Origin: Oscillospiraceae bacterium
GTDB lineage: Bacteria > Bacillota > Clostridia > Oscillospirales > Ruminococcaceae
Assembly (NCBI GenBank): GCA_029007315.1
Contig: JAQXHO010000162.1
Location: 1-33,654 of the forward strand
DNA: 33,654 nt
Direction of reading: 5' to 3'
Under the pieces are notes generated by a model that was given only the letters and a program-made list of their open reading frames with translations, was not told where the DNA came from and did not search any database. The translations under genes were made by a program, and so were the position numbers. Positions 31,381 through 33,654 of the stretch are shown here, in pieces; positions within the stretch are counted from its first letter, which is position 1, and each line of letters starts with the position of its first letter.

Positions 31381-31416
31381 TTTTTCATACCCCTTTCTGT
31401 AAATTTTTACAATTTC

Positions 31417-31444
31417 ATTATAACATATACAACAAAAAAGTCAA
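31417..31444 (-). promoter_or_regulatory. Promoter of the LRR-dockerin gene
   Basis: On the minus strand -35 TTGACT, a 16-nt spacer and a perfect -10 TATAAT lie about 37 nt before the start codon. Confidence 0.75.
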
Positions 31445-31576
31445 TGTTGCACTGCAAAAATCTTCCGATTTTTATAAAACTTTTTCTGCCGATGTATCTT
31501 TACGAAAAATAAATAAAGTGAACTTGTTTTTTTATTATTTTTTATTTAAGGACTTTATTTTTATTATTAAATATGC

Positions 31577-31603
31577 TATAATGAATGCAAAGCATTCATT
31601 ATA
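31577..31603. repeat. Hairpin 1: 12-bp perfect inverted repeat with AAA loop
   Basis: TATAATGAATGC-AAA-GCATTCATTATA is a perfect palindrome around three A. ATGCTATAAT just overlapping its left edge is repeated exactly at 31689-31698 on the edge of hairpin 3. Confidence 0.9.
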
Positions 31604-31629
31604 ATTTATTTTAATGTCCTTGCAGATAC

Positions 31630-31646
31630 GCAAATCAAAGATTTGC
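31630..31646. repeat. Hairpin 2: 7-bp perfect inverted repeat with AAA loop
   Basis: GCAAATC-AAA-GATTTGC. It has the same C-AAA-G closing pattern as hairpin 1. Confidence 0.85.
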
Positions 31647-31663
31647 TCCCTGCATATCGGGCA

Positions 31664-31698
31664 ATTATAGCACAAAATCTTCGATTTTATGCTATAAT
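31664..31698. repeat. Hairpin 3: 16-bp inverted repeat with TTC loop and one mismatch
   Basis: ATTATAGCACAAAATC-TTC-GATTTTATGCTATAAT pairs along its length except for one C/A mismatch. It has no T run on either side, so it is not a plain terminator. Confidence 0.88.
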
Positions 31699-31796
31699 AT
31701 ATATATAATATCAGATATACGAAATACTGAACAAAATGCAGACAACTAATTCGGTTATGTAATGAAAAGCAATACTGCGGCAGATAAGGAGCATAT

Positions 31797-32495
31797 ATGA
31801 AAATAGCAATGATAAACGGACAAAATCATAAGGGCAGCAGCTATCATATAGGACGCATGATAATAGAGAAGATCGAGGGTGATAATGAAGTCACAGAAAT
31901 CTTCCTGCCAAGAGATCTGAATCATTTCTGTATGGGCTGCTACAAATGTATTGAAGATGATACAGCCTGCCCTTTTTTTGAAGAAAAAAAGGTTATACTT
32001 GACGCAGTTTCTGAAGCAAATCTGATTGTAATTACAACGCCTACATACTGCCTGCACGTTTCAGCGCCATTAAAATCACTGATAGATATGACTTTTGATT
32101 ACTGGATGGTTCACAAACCAAGAGAATGTATGTTCAGCAAACGTGCCGTTGTTGTATCCTCTTCAGCAGGATCCGGTGCAAAGTCTGCAGTAAAAGATGT
32201 ATGTGACGCACTGTTTTATCTTGGCGTACCCAGTGTTATTAAATACGGTACGGCAGTTCATGCCATGAACTGGGCAGGTGTCAGCCAGAAGAAAAAAGCA
32301 AAGACAGAGCGTGACACTTCACGAATTGCCGAAAAACTCAGCGTCAGAAAAAAGCCTTCAGTCGGCTTAAAAACAAGGTTCATATTCAGTATGATGGGAA
32401 TGATGCAGAAAAAGGGTATGGGTTCCTCTCCCTCAGAAAAGGAATACTGGGAAAAGAAAGGCTGGCTTTCAGGCAAAAAGCCGTGGAAAACCTGA
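31797..32495 (+). CDS. NAD(P)H-dependent flavin oxidoreductase, iron-sulfur flavoprotein-like
   Basis: This 232-residue protein has a flavodoxin-like fold. MKIAMINGQNHKGSSYHIGRMI is the FMN phosphate loop region, TTPTYCLHVSAPLKSLIDMT is the usual second FMN segment, and VVSSSAGSGAKSAVKDV is the third. The cysteine pattern in FCMGCYKCIEDDTACPF fits CX2CX2CX6C, the compact motif that binds a 4Fe-4S cluster in iron-sulfur flavoproteins, so electron transfer is likely. The C-terminal 60 residues are very basic and end in WLSGKKPWKT. Electron partner and substrate are unknown. AAGGAGCATAT precedes the ATG. No terminator is seen after it. The neighbours do not point to a pathway. Confidence 0.85.
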   Translation: MKIAMINGQNHKGSSYHIGRMIIEKIEGDNEVTEIFLPRDLNHFCMGCYKCIEDDTACPFFEEKKVILDAVSEANLIVITTPTYCLHVSAPLKSLIDMTFDYWMVHKPRECMFSKRAVVVSSSAGSGAKSAVKDVCDALFYLGVPSVIKYGTAVHAMNWAGVSQKKKAKTERDTSRIAEKLSVRKKPSVGLKTRFIFSMMGMMQKKGMGSSPSEKEYWEKKGWLSGKKPWKT

Positions 32496-32564
32496 AATAA
32501 ATATATTTAAAATATAAAAGATGAAATTTGGTTGTAAACGTAATAAAATTGAATGAAAAGGTCA

Positions 32565-32593
32565 TTGAACTCTTTTTTATAATATGATAGAAT
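32565..32593 (+). promoter_or_regulatory. Promoter of the GH43 gene
   Basis: -35 TTGAAC, a 17-nt spacer and -10 TAGAAT lie about 30 nt before the GH43 start. Confidence 0.7.
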
Positions 32594-32622
32594 ATAAAAA
32601 ACATTCAGGAGGTATACAATTT

Positions 32623-33654
32623 ATGTCAGTAAAAAAAATATTGTCTGTTATTGCTGCTGGAATCGTTATGTTTACGGGAATATCTTTTAGCACGTCAAAT
32701 GCAGAAGCTGCTATAACCTCAAGAGTTTCCGTTCATGACCCGTCGGTGATCAAAGACCCTGTATCCAATCAGTACTATGTGTTTGGCTCTCATATTGACG
32801 CCGCCAAAAGCTCTGATTTACAGAACTGGCGAACCTTTACAAACGGCTACACAACACCAAATAATGTGGAATTCGGCGACTTGTCCGCAAATCTCAAAAA
32901 GGCTTTTGAATGGAGCGGTGAGGACCTTGAGGACTGCAAGGGCGGCTTTGCAGTATGGGCGCCGGACGTTATCTGGAATCCTGAGTACATCAACACAGAC
33001 GGCTCAAAAGGTGCCTATGTGATGTACTTCTGCACATCTTCTACATATATTCGTTCTGTAATATGCTATGCAGTTTCAAAGAATATTGAAGGTCCATACC
33101 AGTTTGTTGATACTCTTATCTACACAGGATTCACAGCAAATGACCAGTATGTTACGAGCGATACTAAAAACGTAAACAAGAAATATACCTCCACAAATAT
33201 TGATGAACTGATTTCAGCGGGAGAAGTAACCTACAATCCGAATTGGTTTGCAGGAAACAACTACAATAACAATGCATTCCCCAACGGCATTGACCCTACT
33301 ATCTACTACGATACAGAGGGCAAAATGTATATGGTTTACGGTTCATGGTCGGGAGGTATTTTCACACTTGAAATTGACCCTAAAACAGGAAAATGTATTC
33401 ACCCAAAAACAGGAACCACCTCAGACGGCAGAATGGTTGACAGCTATTTCGGCACAAAACTCATAGGCGGCTATCACAAGTCGGGTGAAGGCCCTTTCAT
33501 TGAGTACAATGAGGAAACAGGATACTATTACCTCTGGGTAACATTCGGCGGACTGTTTTCTGAGGGCGGCTACAATATGCGTGTTTACCGTTCAAGAAAT
33601 CCTATGGGACCATTTGAAGACCCTGCAGGCAATAACGGCATTATGGCTGCAAAT
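32623..33654 (+). CDS. Secreted GH43 arabinanase-like glycosidase (partial, 3' end off window)
   Basis: The ATG at 32623 follows CAGGAGG and opens a frame of 344 codons without a stop to the window edge. The track shows only shadows here. Residues 1-30 are a signal peptide ending near SNAEAA. The five-bladed propeller shows GH43 catalytic sites: VHDPSVIKD with the general-base Asp, AVWAPDVIWN, GIDPTIYYDTEGKMYMVYGSW with the pKa-modulating Asp, and KSGEGPFIEYN with the general-acid Glu. GGYNMRVYRSRNPMGPF is typical of endo-1,5-alpha-L-arabinanases, the most likely activity, though xylosidase or arabinofuranosidase is possible. A dockerin or carbohydrate-binding module may follow outside the window. 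It should act outside the cell on pectin side chains. Confidence 0.92.
   Translation, partial: MSVKKILSVIAAGIVMFTGISFSTSNAEAAITSRVSVHDPSVIKDPVSNQYYVFGSHIDAAKSSDLQNWRTFTNGYTTPNNVEFGDLSANLKKAFEWSGEDLEDCKGGFAVWAPDVIWNPEYINTDGSKGAYVMYFCTSSTYIRSVICYAVSKNIEGPYQFVDTLIYTGFTANDQYVTSDTKNVNKKYTSTNIDELISAGEVTYNPNWFAGNNYNNNAFPNGIDPTIYYDTEGKMYMVYGSWSGGIFTLEIDPKTGKCIHPKTGTTSDGRMVDSYFGTKLIGGYHKSGEGPFIEYNEETGYYYLWVTFGGLFSEGGYNMRVYRSRNPMGPFEDPAGNNGIMAAN

Larger units (their letters stand above)
31445..31796. other. Gene-free AT-rich stretch with hairpin cluster
   Basis: No credible gene was found in either strand. The stretch holds very AT-rich DNA (31500-31570), the three hairpins listed separately and a weak promoter-like area (TCGATT, 17 nt, TATAAT at 31704-31709) that may serve the flavoprotein gene. 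Confidence 0.6.

Noticed and set aside
32777-33466. Two short plus-strand ORFs
   Set aside because: They are alternative frames of the partial GH43 gene starting at 32623.
1-33654. Mobile element, prophage, defence system or tRNA gene
   Set aside because: I found no transposase, integrase, phage, toxin-antitoxin or nuclease gene, and no cloverleaf on either strand. Gene style is uniform across the window.

Overview
The window looks like chromosomal DNA from a fibre-degrading Ruminococcus-type gut or rumen Clostridium (Oscillospiraceae/Ruminococcaceae). The evidence is moderately low GC, Gram-positive architecture (class B sortase, GH25 lysozyme, lipoprotein, T-box), a clear type I dockerin on a leucine-rich-repeat protein, GH31 and GH43 glycosidases, and families common in gut Clostridia such as DUF4317. 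Species cannot be fixed from this sequence alone. No tRNA, rRNA, insertion sequence, phage gene or CRISPR array was seen.

Region 1 (1-8952, all minus strand) is a cell-surface block. In transcription order it holds a DUF6106-like membrane protein plus DUF1294 protein, then a secreted GH25 lysozyme with threonine-rich tandem repeats, a class B sortase, the NAD(P)H-hydrate dehydratase nnrD, a lipoprotein, and a very large secreted adhesin (choice-of-anchor A domain plus three SpaA-like isopeptide modules) that runs off the left edge. The ORF track missed the adhesin because its end lies outside the window. The region suggests a sortase and wall-remodelling enzyme next to a surface adhesin.

Region 2 (8953-16997) is mostly housekeeping. 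A phenylalanine T-box riboswitch precedes pheS-pheT. It is followed by the minus-strand pair maf-DUF4317, a DUF421 membrane protein, a plus-strand VanZ-like protein with an apparent ATT start, and a four-helix membrane protein with a C-terminal zinc ribbon.

Region 3 (17041-21940) is a polyamine operon: speD, a class III-fold Arg/Lys/Orn decarboxylase (speA-like), speE, a carboxynorspermidine-type dehydrogenase and a small DUF2752 membrane protein. It mixes the S-adenosylmethionine aminopropyl route with an enzyme of the aspartate-semialdehyde route, but has neither carboxynorspermidine decarboxylase nor a ureohydrolase.

Region 4 (22000-26470) holds an EF-G paralogue and polyphosphate kinase, each with its own promoter and terminator. 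Region 5 (26477-33654) is carbohydrate related: an AraC regulator divergent from a GH31 alpha-glucosidase with overlapping promoters and an inverted repeat, an LRR-dockerin protein, a gap with three short-loop hairpins, an iron-sulfur-flavoprotein-like oxidoreductase, and the start of a secreted GH43 arabinanase-like enzyme that runs off the right edge.

The best candidates for something undescribed are the hybrid polyamine operon, the degenerate dockerin-like segment in the GH25 lysozyme, the duplicated ribosome-binding site and start of nnrD, the hairpin cluster at 31577-31698 and the sortase-adhesin neighbourhood. None is proven here to be a new system.
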